Of a DNA stretch of 64,000 nt, positions 35,121-43,009 are shown one piece after another (within the stretch, counting starts at the first letter, position 1; the number at the start of each line of letters is the position of its first letter). The stretch covers positions 372,001-436,000 of the forward strand of contig NZ_JAFNMJ010000001.1 in assembly GCF_026537325.1 (NCBI RefSeq), read 5' to 3'. A program made the translations under genes and the position numbers. Source of the DNA: Bifidobacterium sp. B4142 (lineage in GTDB: Bacteria; Actinomycetota; Actinomycetes; Actinomycetales; Bifidobacteriaceae). The notes below the pieces were generated by a model that was not told the DNA's origin, did no database searches, and saw nothing but the letters and a program-made list of their open reading frames with translations.

Positions 35121-37352
35121 CTATCTGGTCTTTATGGCCAAGGCGATACTTTGCCCAGGCTCGACTTGCTCCTCCACGCCGACTGCGGAGCCATCGTGAA
35201 GATGGATGACGCTGGCTTGGTATCGTCTGCTCTGGCCGTTGAGCGTGGCATCTTCCAGCATGGTGTTCGGTTGCATGGCAATTTGCAAATAGGCATGCAG
35301 GGGTTCATCGGTTCTGTTCGTGAAACGAAGCGTATCGTCTTCTTGCTCGAAATCGACCTGGCCGTCGCAGAAGGCCAGGTCTTTCCAGCTAAAGCGGCGC
35401 CAGGGCGTGTAAGGAGCGATTCTGATGCTGCGGGCGTCCTGGTCGCATTCGACTCCCATGATGTCGTGCAGGAAGAAACTGACGAATTCACCCGCACACC
35501 AGCCGCACTTGCCCAGGCCACGTTTCACCTTGGTAGGTTCTTGCTCAGCATGCTCGAAGGGCCACCACCAGAAGGACCCCTCCAGATCGGTGGTTCTGCG
35601 CAGCTCAAGCAAGGCATCTCTGAGTTCTTCTCGAGTATTCGCCCTGCAGAGGCCATGGATCTGGCCGGGATAGGTAATTCCGTTGCTGTCGTCAAAGTCC
35701 CAGAAGTCGATGCCGCCCGTAATCGGGGCATAATACGGGTCTCTGATGCTGTGGGCCCATCTGGCGTGGTTGCGTATGCGCTCGTCGTCACGGCTGGTGA
35801 ATCCATAAACTGAGGCAAGGGTCAAGTCGCTTTCCTCTCCGTCATGGACGCCGATGATGCTCCCGTCCCTATTGGCTCCTTCCACATACATGGGCCGGCC
35901 ATCAATGCTGCAGACGCATTTCTGGTCAAGCGACTGGCGAAGTTCATCGGCTATCTGTTTCAGCTGTCTTGTCTGATCGGCATCCAGAAGATCCGGGAAG
36001 TCCTCGGCCATGACCGTGGCTGCCTTCCAGGCCAGTATGTTGGACCCGGTATGGTAGTCGCCGCGTGACGGCCCGTCCGAAATGTAAAGAGTCTCATAAA
36101 GCTGTCCTTGCTCAGGTCGTTCGGCGATAAGATCAGCGGCCAGCCTACGAACGTATTGGGTGAATGTACTTTGGTCCACGGTGAATGTCTTGCGGCCATG
36201 ACGATGAACCAACATGGAAGCCAGAACTGCAGCGAGGCAGGAATTGCCCAAGGAGTGTTCGAATCCGCTGGCTTCGGGGTGCATTCTGGACTCGCGTTCC
36301 CAAGCATGGTCGGGTATGCCATACTGCGCAAGGAATTCGATCATGGGATTGGCCAGGTCAGGGTCGCTGTCGACCAGACCCATGGCGCAGTAACCGAAGT
36401 CTCTGGTCCATACGTCGGGGAGTGGGTTGGCGTTGGATCCCCAGAATGAGCCAGCCGCCTTGCCGTCTGCCAGGAGGAGGAGGCTTTGTCGGGCTAGTTC
36501 CGCCGACCGGGTGATGAGCTCGCCATACCATGGGTCTTCCAGAATCTGCACCTTGCCTAAGCTGCCCTTACGGGCTTTCAAGGTAACGTTCAGAGCTTTC
36601 CGGCATTCCTGGATAGAGTTAAATATCTGAAGGTTATCCTCTTGCTCCGAAAAATCGAAGACACTGGCCACGCTCCGACTTTCTCCTGGAGCAAGTCGGA
36701 GCGTGGCCTTGCATGTGTCGCGCGCGATAGGACTGTCTGATTCACCCAGAAGATTGGATTTCAAGGGTAAAAGTTCTGTGCCATCCTTGCCCCGCGTTGA
36801 CGACAGATTAAATACGTTTACGTCTAAAGACGTCGTTCCCCTATTGATGAGCCGACAAAGCTGAATCAGGCACAAAGGTCTGCTGGCGCCTTTCTGGGGC
36901 ACGAAGACGATAGTCTGGCTGTGCAAATCGCTTATTGATGCATCGAAGACTGGTACTAGGTCGTCTATGAAGCTAAGCGCCGGTGATAGACATTGACGGT
37001 TCAGGCATCTGATCTGCATTCCAATGTGCCCTTGGCAGAAGGCCAGCTTTTTGTACACATAGACACCGGGAATGGTCTTGCCTCGCATATCCTGGCGCCC
37101 TACTGCAACAACCGCGCGTCGCACCTGTCCAGTCCTGTCCAGGGCAGCCAGAAGACGATTGTTGGAGATGTCGACGCTGAAAGGATAATCAGTGTATCTG
37201 CCCAGGTCGTACTCCATGACTGTATCGTCAGGCCATTCGAGGCCTGCGGCGGCAAAGAAGCTTGCACGGTTGCCAGCGGCACCCTTTGCATCGAATCCCA
37301 TCAAGGTTTTCTCTGTTTTGGTTTCTTGTTGATCCGAGGTTGGCAACGGCAT
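35121..37352 (-). CDS. Six-hairpin-type glycoside hydrolase, cytoplasmic
   Basis: 743 residues without a signal peptide. The start at 37352 follows AAAGGAG. An N-terminal beta-sandwich-like region (1-260) precedes an (alpha/alpha)6 barrel-like domain with WGSNANPLPDVWTRDFGY, a Trp-rich SFWWWPFEHAE segment and WCAGEFVSFF. This pattern recalls GH families 15/63/78/125 and amylo-1,6-glucosidases, but I cannot assign one. It is downstream of the LacI gene and near an ABC importer, so it likely cleaves the imported oligosaccharide. Candidate acids are the Asp in VWTRDFGY and a Glu in the last third. Confidence 0.8.
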   Translation of the reverse strand: MPLPTSDQQETKTEKTLMGFDAKGAAGNRASFFAAAGLEWPDDTVMEYDLGRYTDYPFSVDISNNRLLAALDRTGQVRRAVVAVGRQDMRGKTIPGVYVYKKLAFCQGHIGMQIRCLNRQCLSPALSFIDDLVPVFDASISDLHSQTIVFVPQKGASRPLCLIQLCRLINRGTTSLDVNVFNLSSTRGKDGTELLPLKSNLLGESDSPIARDTCKATLRLAPGESRSVASVFDFSEQEDNLQIFNSIQECRKALNVTLKARKGSLGKVQILEDPWYGELITRSAELARQSLLLLADGKAAGSFWGSNANPLPDVWTRDFGYCAMGLVDSDPDLANPMIEFLAQYGIPDHAWERESRMHPEASGFEHSLGNSCLAAVLASMLVHRHGRKTFTVDQSTFTQYVRRLAADLIAERPEQGQLYETLYISDGPSRGDYHTGSNILAWKAATVMAEDFPDLLDADQTRQLKQIADELRQSLDQKCVCSIDGRPMYVEGANRDGSIIGVHDGEESDLTLASVYGFTSRDDERIRNHARWAHSIRDPYYAPITGGIDFWDFDDSNGITYPGQIHGLCRANTREELRDALLELRRTTDLEGSFWWWPFEHAEQEPTKVKRGLGKCGWCAGEFVSFFLHDIMGVECDQDARSIRIAPYTPWRRFSWKDLAFCDGQVDFEQEDDTLRFTNRTDEPLHAYLQIAMQPNTMLEDATLNGQSRRYQASVIHLHDGSAVGVEEQVEPGQSIALAIKTR

Positions 37353-37464
37353 CAACTGCTCCTTTCAGCAAGTTTGCGGGACGCGGGTATCGCTTCATAA
37401 GCATGATCAAGGGCCCATCCATGTTCATGGAGTCCATATGGTTACATCCATGCTCCCAAGCATA

Positions 37465-37481
37465 TGATAACGTATACATCA
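37465..37481. promoter_or_regulatory. LacI-type operator candidate upstream of the glycosidase
   Basis: TGATAACGTATACATCA lies about 110 bases upstream of the glycosidase start. The right half (CGTATACATCA) is identical to that of the site at 38661-38686. The left half is degenerate. It is central-CG, as usual for LacI sites. Confidence 0.6.
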
Positions 37482-37590
37482 GCAAAGGCCAAAGACCTTA
37501 TGAGCCTGCTGCCGCATCATGTGCTTCGAATGGTTTGGATTGTGAGGATTGGGCCTATGAAAAGTCGGCTCTTGATATGGCAGCTGAGAG

Positions 37591-38604
37591 TCAGCGCTCC
37601 GGAGGGGCGGTTGTGCTGCGAACGGCCAGGAATGATGGCTGAATTTGCACGCACGTGTCAGGGTTCTCGCCCTCTAGCAATTTGAGAAGCGTGTGAGCAG
37701 ATGACTTTCCCATCTCATAGGGATCCTGATGAATAGTGGTCAACCCGATCTCACGGGCGTAAGTCGAATCGTCGAAACCTGCAATCGAAACATCTCGGGG
37801 GATTGCGCATCCCGAACGCTGCATGCAGAAAAGCAGAGGAAGGGCGTATTCGTCATTCATGCAGATTATGGCTGTTGGGCACTGGTCCAACCTGGACAGC
37901 TGGGATAAGGCGAAATCCGCTCTGGTGTCGTCCTTGGGAGCATACACGACTGTGGGGTTCACCCGATCTCCTAGCTCGGAGCATATAGAGCGGAATGCCT
38001 GCAGACGTGTCTGACCGTTCCATTTGAAATGTTCAGTCTCCGGATCCAGACAGACATAGGCGATTTTGCGATGCCCAAGGTTGACCAGATGGTCGATGAC
38101 CAGTTTCATGCAGCTGGTCTCATCTATGCCTATGGTTGCCGAAAATTCAGGAATTGGCTCAGTGTTGATCCCAATAAGCGGGATGCCTGTCGTGGCTAAT
38201 TTGTCGGCCTCTGTGCATGGTATTTGGAAAGAGACCACAAGCACAGCATCAGCATTGCGTTTGATAGACATATCCGAAAAGAATGCATGGCGTTCCTGCT
38301 CATCCGAAACGGCGTATAGAGCGATATCATACCCTGCGTCATGAAGGACGGAATTGAGGCCAGCCAAAACATGCGAGTCATACCAGGAGTCCAATTCTCC
38401 GCCAGTCAGGAAGGCGATTCGTGCCGACTTGCCTGATTTCAACGCTGAAGCAGATCGTGAAATGGTGTAGTCCAGGTCCTGTGCGACTTTGAGGACTTTT
38501 TCCCTTGTTTGTGGGAGAACCTTGTCGGGGAGTGTGAAAGTACGGGACACCGTTGCTATTGAAACCCCGGCACGATTTGCTACGTCTTGAATGGATGCGC
38601 TCAC
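37591..38604 (-). CDS. LacI-family transcriptional regulator of sugar locus I
   Basis: 337 residues from a GTG with AGGAGGG just upstream. The N-terminal helix-turn-helix reads SIQDVANRAGVSIATVSRTF. The periplasmic-binding-like effector domain follows (about 60-335), with the family sequence SIAGFDDS. It is the gene before the glycosidase on the minus strand and is divergent from the ABC importer genes. Operator-like palindromes lie in both flanking gaps. Repression relieved by the imported sugar is the usual mode. Confidence 0.94.
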   Translation of the reverse strand: MSASIQDVANRAGVSIATVSRTFTLPDKVLPQTREKVLKVAQDLDYTISRSASALKSGKSARIAFLTGGELDSWYDSHVLAGLNSVLHDAGYDIALYAVSDEQERHAFFSDMSIKRNADAVLVVSFQIPCTEADKLATTGIPLIGINTEPIPEFSATIGIDETSCMKLVIDHLVNLGHRKIAYVCLDPETEHFKWNGQTRLQAFRSICSELGDRVNPTVVYAPKDDTRADFALSQLSRLDQCPTAIICMNDEYALPLLFCMQRSGCAIPRDVSIAGFDDSTYAREIGLTTIHQDPYEMGKSSAHTLLKLLEGENPDTCVQIQPSFLAVRSTTAPPER

Positions 38605-38660
38605 AATGCCCTCCTGTTTTCGCTAGGGCTTTTGCCTGCAAGATTTTATCATAGCTGCTC

Positions 38661-38686
38661 AAATGATGGATACGTATACATCATTT
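38661..38686. promoter_or_regulatory. LacI operator, near-perfect 26-base palindrome
   Basis: The arms AAATGATGGATA and TATACATCATTT meet at a central CG. Only one position pair breaks the symmetry. It lies 57 bases before the LacI start codon, so autoregulation is likely. Confidence 0.75.
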
Positions 38687-38807
38687 ATTCATTTTTTCAA
38701 GAGAGACTTGTTTTGTACGAGGTTTATAAAGCCAGGTTTAAACGTAATATAAAGAAAGCTAGCTGAATGGCCGGGCTATTAAAGAACTTGCAGGGGGATA
38801 ATTTGCG

Positions 38808-38824
38808 TGCTAACGTTTACATCA
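38808..38824. promoter_or_regulatory. LacI operator candidate near the ABC importer promoter
   Basis: TGCTAACGTTTACATCA shares AACGTWTACATCA with the site at 37465-37481. The left half is weak. It sits about 115 bases before the binding-protein start. Confidence 0.55.
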
Positions 38825-38938
38825 ACTGGCCGAAATGTCAATGATGATTTCTGCATATCCCATTTTGACTGGTTTAACCACAGGTCGAGCCGTCTTATTG
38901 CAGCGTGACGGCTTGAACGGGGCAGAGGAGAAACGTCA

Positions 38939-40213
38939 ATGAAGATGAAGAGAAACACATTTGTGCGCATGCTTGCGACAGTTCTTACTGTCGTGGCTCT
39001 GGCACCTCTGTCGGCATGCGGTGGATCCGGAGGCGTCAATGTGACGACGCTCAGCTTCTTTCAGACCAAACCAGAGGCGGTGGAAGACTACTCCAGGATT
39101 ATCGCGGACTTCGAGAGACTGCATCCGGATATCAAAGTGGTACAGAATCAGGTCTCTTCAGCCGACACAGCCTTGAGAGCTCTTCTGGTCAAGGATCGCA
39201 CGCCTGATGTCATAGCGTTGAATCCCAACGGAAGCATGGGAAAGATGGCCAAGGCAGGGGTATTTTATGATTTTAGCGACACGCCTATAAGGCACAGGAT
39301 CCGCCCGGTCATGCAATCTGTGATCAATGGGTTGGGACGAGACGGCAAGCAAATAAATATTGTGCCTTATGCCGGTAACGTATGCGGCATCACTTATAAC
39401 ATCGATTTGTTCAAGCAGCATGGCATCAAGGTGCCCAAGACCTGGAAGGATCTTGAGCAGACAGTTGCCATTCTGGAAGCCGACGGCGTTGCCCCTTTCA
39501 TTGGCACATTGGGCGACCCCAATCGCGTTTCAACGCCTTTCGACGGTCTGGCTCCTTACTACGACAACAACGGGTTCTGGGACAAAATGCGTGCCGAAGG
39601 TAAAAAGGTAGGGCCGGATTCGCCCGTTTCCTTCCAGAAAAACTTTAAACCTTTAATGAAACGGCTCTATTGGATTTACCAACATTCGACTGAAGACGTG
39701 AGAACCATGACATACGAGGACGGAACTTCCGCCTTCGCTCGTGGTAAGGGAGCCATGCTCCTGGCAGGGAACTGGTCAATGGCGCCGGTCCTGCAGATCA
39801 ATCCGAAGATGCACGTAGGCTTCTTCCCCTATCCCACGGACAAGGCCGACAAAGCCATTCTCGTCTCTGGCGGAGATGTAGCGATCACCATGGGTGCACA
39901 TCCCAAGCATGAGAAGGAATCCATGGCCTTTATCAACTATCTGTACTCGGACGAAGTTCAGCGTCGTTTCGTCAAATCACAACAGCTTATTCCTTCGCTC
40001 TCGTCTATTCCCGTGGACGAGAATCCGGCCATGAAGCCGGCCAAATATTGGATAGATTCTGGCAGGATCCAGGGATACGCGGATCACCAGATCCCCTCCA
40101 GCATCAGCTACAACCCGATATTGAATAAAGCCATGCTGGACGGCGACCTGGACTCGGCCCTCACCACACTCGACAAAGAGTGGGGCAAGGTTGCGGCCAG
40201 AACCATCGAGTGA
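38939..40213 (+). CDS. Sugar ABC transporter substrate-binding lipoprotein (locus I)
   Basis: 424 residues, family 1 extracellular solute-binding protein. It has a signal sequence with lipobox LSAC and a Gly-rich start of the mature part. Typical MalE-like patterns include DVIALNPNGSMGKMAKAG and GKGAMLLAGNWS. A strong ribosome-binding site (GAGGAGAAACGTC) precedes the ATG. It is the first gene of a three-gene operon with two permeases and no ATPase. The sugar is unknown; the presence of a six-hairpin glycosidase suggests an oligosaccharide. Confidence 0.93.
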   Translation: MKMKRNTFVRMLATVLTVVALAPLSACGGSGGVNVTTLSFFQTKPEAVEDYSRIIADFERLHPDIKVVQNQVSSADTALRALLVKDRTPDVIALNPNGSMGKMAKAGVFYDFSDTPIRHRIRPVMQSVINGLGRDGKQINIVPYAGNVCGITYNIDLFKQHGIKVPKTWKDLEQTVAILEADGVAPFIGTLGDPNRVSTPFDGLAPYYDNNGFWDKMRAEGKKVGPDSPVSFQKNFKPLMKRLYWIYQHSTEDVRTMTYEDGTSAFARGKGAMLLAGNWSMAPVLQINPKMHVGFFPYPTDKADKAILVSGGDVAITMGAHPKHEKESMAFINYLYSDEVQRRFVKSQQLIPSLSSIPVDENPAMKPAKYWIDSGRIQGYADHQIPSSISYNPILNKAMLDGDLDSALTTLDKEWGKVAARTIE

Positions 40214-40227
40214 TCGGAGACAAACGC

Positions 40228-41124
40228 ATGACTATGACACAGACGAGAGTGGCCACAGGCACTCACCGGAATCGTCGATTTGCTGAGACCACTTATTACT
40301 GGATGGTATGGCCTTTTATCATCCTTTTCGCCATCTTCCACACCATCCCCATGCTGGCCGGCATCTTCTTCAGCTTCACCAACTATGCCGGTTACGGAAA
40401 ATGGCACATGGTAGGTTTTTCGAACTACGTCAATCTATTTGGGGATGACAGGGTTCTCCACTCATATTTGTTCACAATTTTCTTTTCACTGGTGGCTACA
40501 ATCCTGACCAATGTCATTTCCTTGGCGATTGCGCTGGCCCTGAATGCCCGGATCAAGGCTAGGAACCTGTTCAGGGGCATCTTTTTCATTCCCTACGTGC
40601 TGTCCATGCTAATCATCGGATATGTCTTCCAATTCTTCTTCTCCAAGTCAGTACCGAAGATTTTCTCAGCAGTTCCTCTGCTCAGGGATAACGTCCTGAC
40701 CAATGAGCACTGGGCCTGGGTGCCTATCGTTATCGTGACGGTATGGCAGGCTTGCGCTTTTGCGATCATCATCTACCTGGCTGGCCTGCAGACTATTCCT
40801 GTCGATATCTATGAGGCGGCTTCGCTTGATGGAGCCACAGGGTTTAAGGCCTTCAGGTCCATTACATTGCCGCTGATCATGGGCTACGTAACCATAAACG
40901 TGGTGCTCAATATCAAGAACTTCATGCAGGCATTCGATCAGATAGTGGCCTTGACCGATGGTGGGCCAGGTATGGCTACTGAATCGGTGACTCTGCAGAT
41001 TTATCAGGGTGGATTCACGGGCGGCGAATTTGCCTACCAGTCCGCTGATGCAGCCATTCTCTTCCTGATCATCACTTTTCTTTCACTCGTACAGCTTCGT
41101 TACCTTAATCCAAAGGAGGATTAA
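40228..41124 (+). CDS. Sugar ABC transporter permease 1 (locus I)
   Basis: A MalF/UgpA-type permease of 298 residues with six membrane helices. The EAA loop is seen as YEAASLDGATGFKAFRSITLP. The ATG at 40228 after TCGGAGAC is preferred to an upstream in-frame start inside the binding-protein gene. It lies 14 bases after that gene and six before the second permease gene. Confidence 0.94.
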   Translation: MTMTQTRVATGTHRNRRFAETTYYWMVWPFIILFAIFHTIPMLAGIFFSFTNYAGYGKWHMVGFSNYVNLFGDDRVLHSYLFTIFFSLVATILTNVISLAIALALNARIKARNLFRGIFFIPYVLSMLIIGYVFQFFFSKSVPKIFSAVPLLRDNVLTNEHWAWVPIVIVTVWQACAFAIIIYLAGLQTIPVDIYEAASLDGATGFKAFRSITLPLIMGYVTINVVLNIKNFMQAFDQIVALTDGGPGMATESVTLQIYQGGFTGGEFAYQSADAAILFLIITFLSLVQLRYLNPKED

Positions 41125-41129
41125 GCGCC

Positions 41130-42032
41130 ATGACCTCCAGTCAAGTTATGAATGCCATTCCGGCAAAGTCTTCAGGCATGAATTCACATACACAAAACGG
41201 TCATGGGAGGCATTTCCATAGGGTCAATTGGTGGTTGACAGCCCTGGTGGCGGTATGCTCATTGACTGTTCTTGTACCGCTGTATTTTGCAGTGGCGGTC
41301 GCGCTTAAGAGCCCTGAACAGCTGGCTAAGGGGACGGGCTTTGAATGGCCCAATCCAGTGCATTGGGGCAATTTTGCGCAGGCCTGGGTCCGAACCAATT
41401 TCCCCAGGGCGCTTATGAACACGGCCATGATCACGGTGTGTTCAGTTGTGCTGACTCTGCTGACCAGCTCAGTCTTGGCCTACGCACTAGCCCGGAATAT
41501 GCACAGGCCCTTTTTTAAGATCGCTTACTACTACTTCTTGGCAGCCATGTTCATCCCGTTCCCTATCGTGATGCTCCCGGTTGTCAAAGAAACAGGATTG
41601 CTCGGTCTTGATAACCAAGCAGGGCTGATTGTGCTGTATACGCTGTACGGGTTCTCGATGAACATCTTTCTGTATACGACTTACCTGCATTCCATTCCCA
41701 TGGAGTTGGAAGAGGCTGCTCGGGTTGATGGGGCATCGACTTGGAGGGTGTTCTGGCAGATTATTTTCCCGCTTCTCATGCCGATGAATGCAACCGTAGG
41801 AATTCTGACCTGCGTATGGGCATGGAACGACTTCATCATGCCGTTGGTGGTACTTACGGACCCTGGTGCCAGGACCCTGCCATTAGCTCAGTATGTATTT
41901 CAGGGGCAATACAACACCAATTACACGGTAGCCTTCGCTTCCTACCTGATGGCTATGGCTCCCTTGCTGATCGTTTATATATTCTCTCAGCGGTGGGTCA
42001 TCTCCGGAGTGGTGCGCGGCTCTGTAAAATAG
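41130..42032 (+). CDS. Sugar ABC transporter permease 2 (locus I)
   Basis: A MalG/UgpE-type permease of 300 residues. A hydrophilic N-terminus (about 32 residues) precedes six helices. The EAA loop reads LEEAARVDGASTWRVFWQIIFPLLMP. It completes the membrane part of the importer. An AAAGGAGGATTAAG site precedes the ATG. An imperfect long inverted repeat (AGGAACG/CGTTCCT, about 42069-42116) follows and may end transcripts from both strands. Confidence 0.94.
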   Translation: MTSSQVMNAIPAKSSGMNSHTQNGHGRHFHRVNWWLTALVAVCSLTVLVPLYFAVAVALKSPEQLAKGTGFEWPNPVHWGNFAQAWVRTNFPRALMNTAMITVCSVVLTLLTSSVLAYALARNMHRPFFKIAYYYFLAAMFIPFPIVMLPVVKETGLLGLDNQAGLIVLYTLYGFSMNIFLYTTYLHSIPMELEEAARVDGASTWRVFWQIIFPLLMPMNATVGILTCVWAWNDFIMPLVVLTDPGARTLPLAQYVFQGQYNTNYTVAFASYLMAMAPLLIVYIFSQRWVISGVVRGSVK

Positions 42033-42130
42033 GCGACTCTGGGTTCAACACCACTCGAGCATAAAAGAGGAACGGCCCCACCACCCGATCGATTAACTGT
42101 CAAGCAGTAGGTCGTTCCTTTGTCGTTCAT

Positions 42131-42808
42131 TCAGTCCAGATCGAGGTCGAGGTCCTTGGGGTCCTTGGAGGGGTCGAAACCCGAGACGATGTAGACCACG
42201 CGCCAGGCCGCCGAGACGCCATGGTCTCCCAGACGCTCCATAAACCGTGCCACCAGAACCAGGTCGATCAGCTGCTGCCTGGTCCCCTTCCAGTCGTCTG
42301 AGAGGGCATAGCCGAATGTCTGCTGGTGGAGCTTGTCCATCTTGTCATCGCTGACGATGATCTGCTCGGCTATGGTCGTGTCCCTGTCGGAGAGCATCTC
42401 GACCAGACGGTCGGCCATGACGTCCAGAAAGTCCTGCATCTGCTTGAACAGGGGGATGACCTCGTCGGGCAGGGTCGGTTCGGGGTAGGAGCGCCTTGCC
42501 GTCTCGGCGATGTGCCTGGCCAGGTCTCCCATGCGTTCAAAGGTGGCTGACAGGCTCAGCGTAGAGACCACCACCCGCAGATCAGTGGCCACTGGGCTCT
42601 GCTTGGCCAGGAGCCTGATGCATTGATCGATGATGCTGGACTGGAGGTTGTCTATATCGGCATCCCCGTCGATGACTTGCTGGGCCGTCTCTACGTCGCT
42701 GTCCATTAGGGAGCGCCCGGCTTTTTTGATGGCATCGCGGACCTTGGCGGCCATCCGATCGAGATCGTCGGCCACCAGCCCCAGCTCTTCGTTGAAAATC
42801 ACGCGCAT
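42131..42808 (-). CDS. phoU: Phosphate transport regulator PhoU
   Basis: 225 residues of two PhoU three-helix repeats. The conserved Asp/Glu patches are seen in FERMGDLARHIAE and FMERLGDHGVSAA, which bind metal in PhoU proteins. PhoU restrains the Pst transporter and PhoR-type kinases. The start is the ATG at 42808 after AAGGGAAG; a much longer reading frame continues upstream to 43561 but runs against the kinase gene. It is divergent from the SenX3-like gene. It ends with an Asp-rich tail (KDLDLDLD). Confidence 0.94.
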   Translation of the reverse strand: MRVIFNEELGLVADDLDRMAAKVRDAIKKAGRSLMDSDVETAQQVIDGDADIDNLQSSIIDQCIRLLAKQSPVATDLRVVVSTLSLSATFERMGDLARHIAETARRSYPEPTLPDEVIPLFKQMQDFLDVMADRLVEMLSDRDTTIAEQIIVSDDKMDKLHQQTFGYALSDDWKGTRQQLIDLVLVARFMERLGDHGVSAAWRVVYIVSGFDPSKDPKDLDLDLD

Positions 42809-43009
42809 TGTTCTTCCCTTTCGGCCTCGGTCAACGATATAACTCCAGTCTATGTGAGCAAGGTGGCAAGAAAAAGCTAGTTTCGAAGAATGTCGGACCA
42901 TGGGAGCGACAATCAATGTCGGATATGCGAGAATAAATCCGGAACTGCAGATGAGACTTGGTTGATGTCGCAGCGTCCGGGATCGGCACCGGACTGGAAG
43001 GAAGTCCTT

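Larger units (their letters stand above)
38605..38938. promoter_or_regulatory. Divergent control region of sugar locus I
   Basis: 334 bases between the LacI gene and the binding-protein gene, AT-rich, with no gene. It holds two operator-like sites (38661-38686 and 38808-38824). A TTGACT (about 38876) has no well-spaced -10 visible to me. GAGGAGAAACGTC before 38939 is the ribosome-binding site. Confidence 0.7.

Noticed and set aside
42069-42116. AGGAACG/CGTTCCT inverted repeat as a confident terminator
   Set aside because: The loop is about 34 bases and the stem only seven pairs, so it is mentioned with the permease but not called separately.
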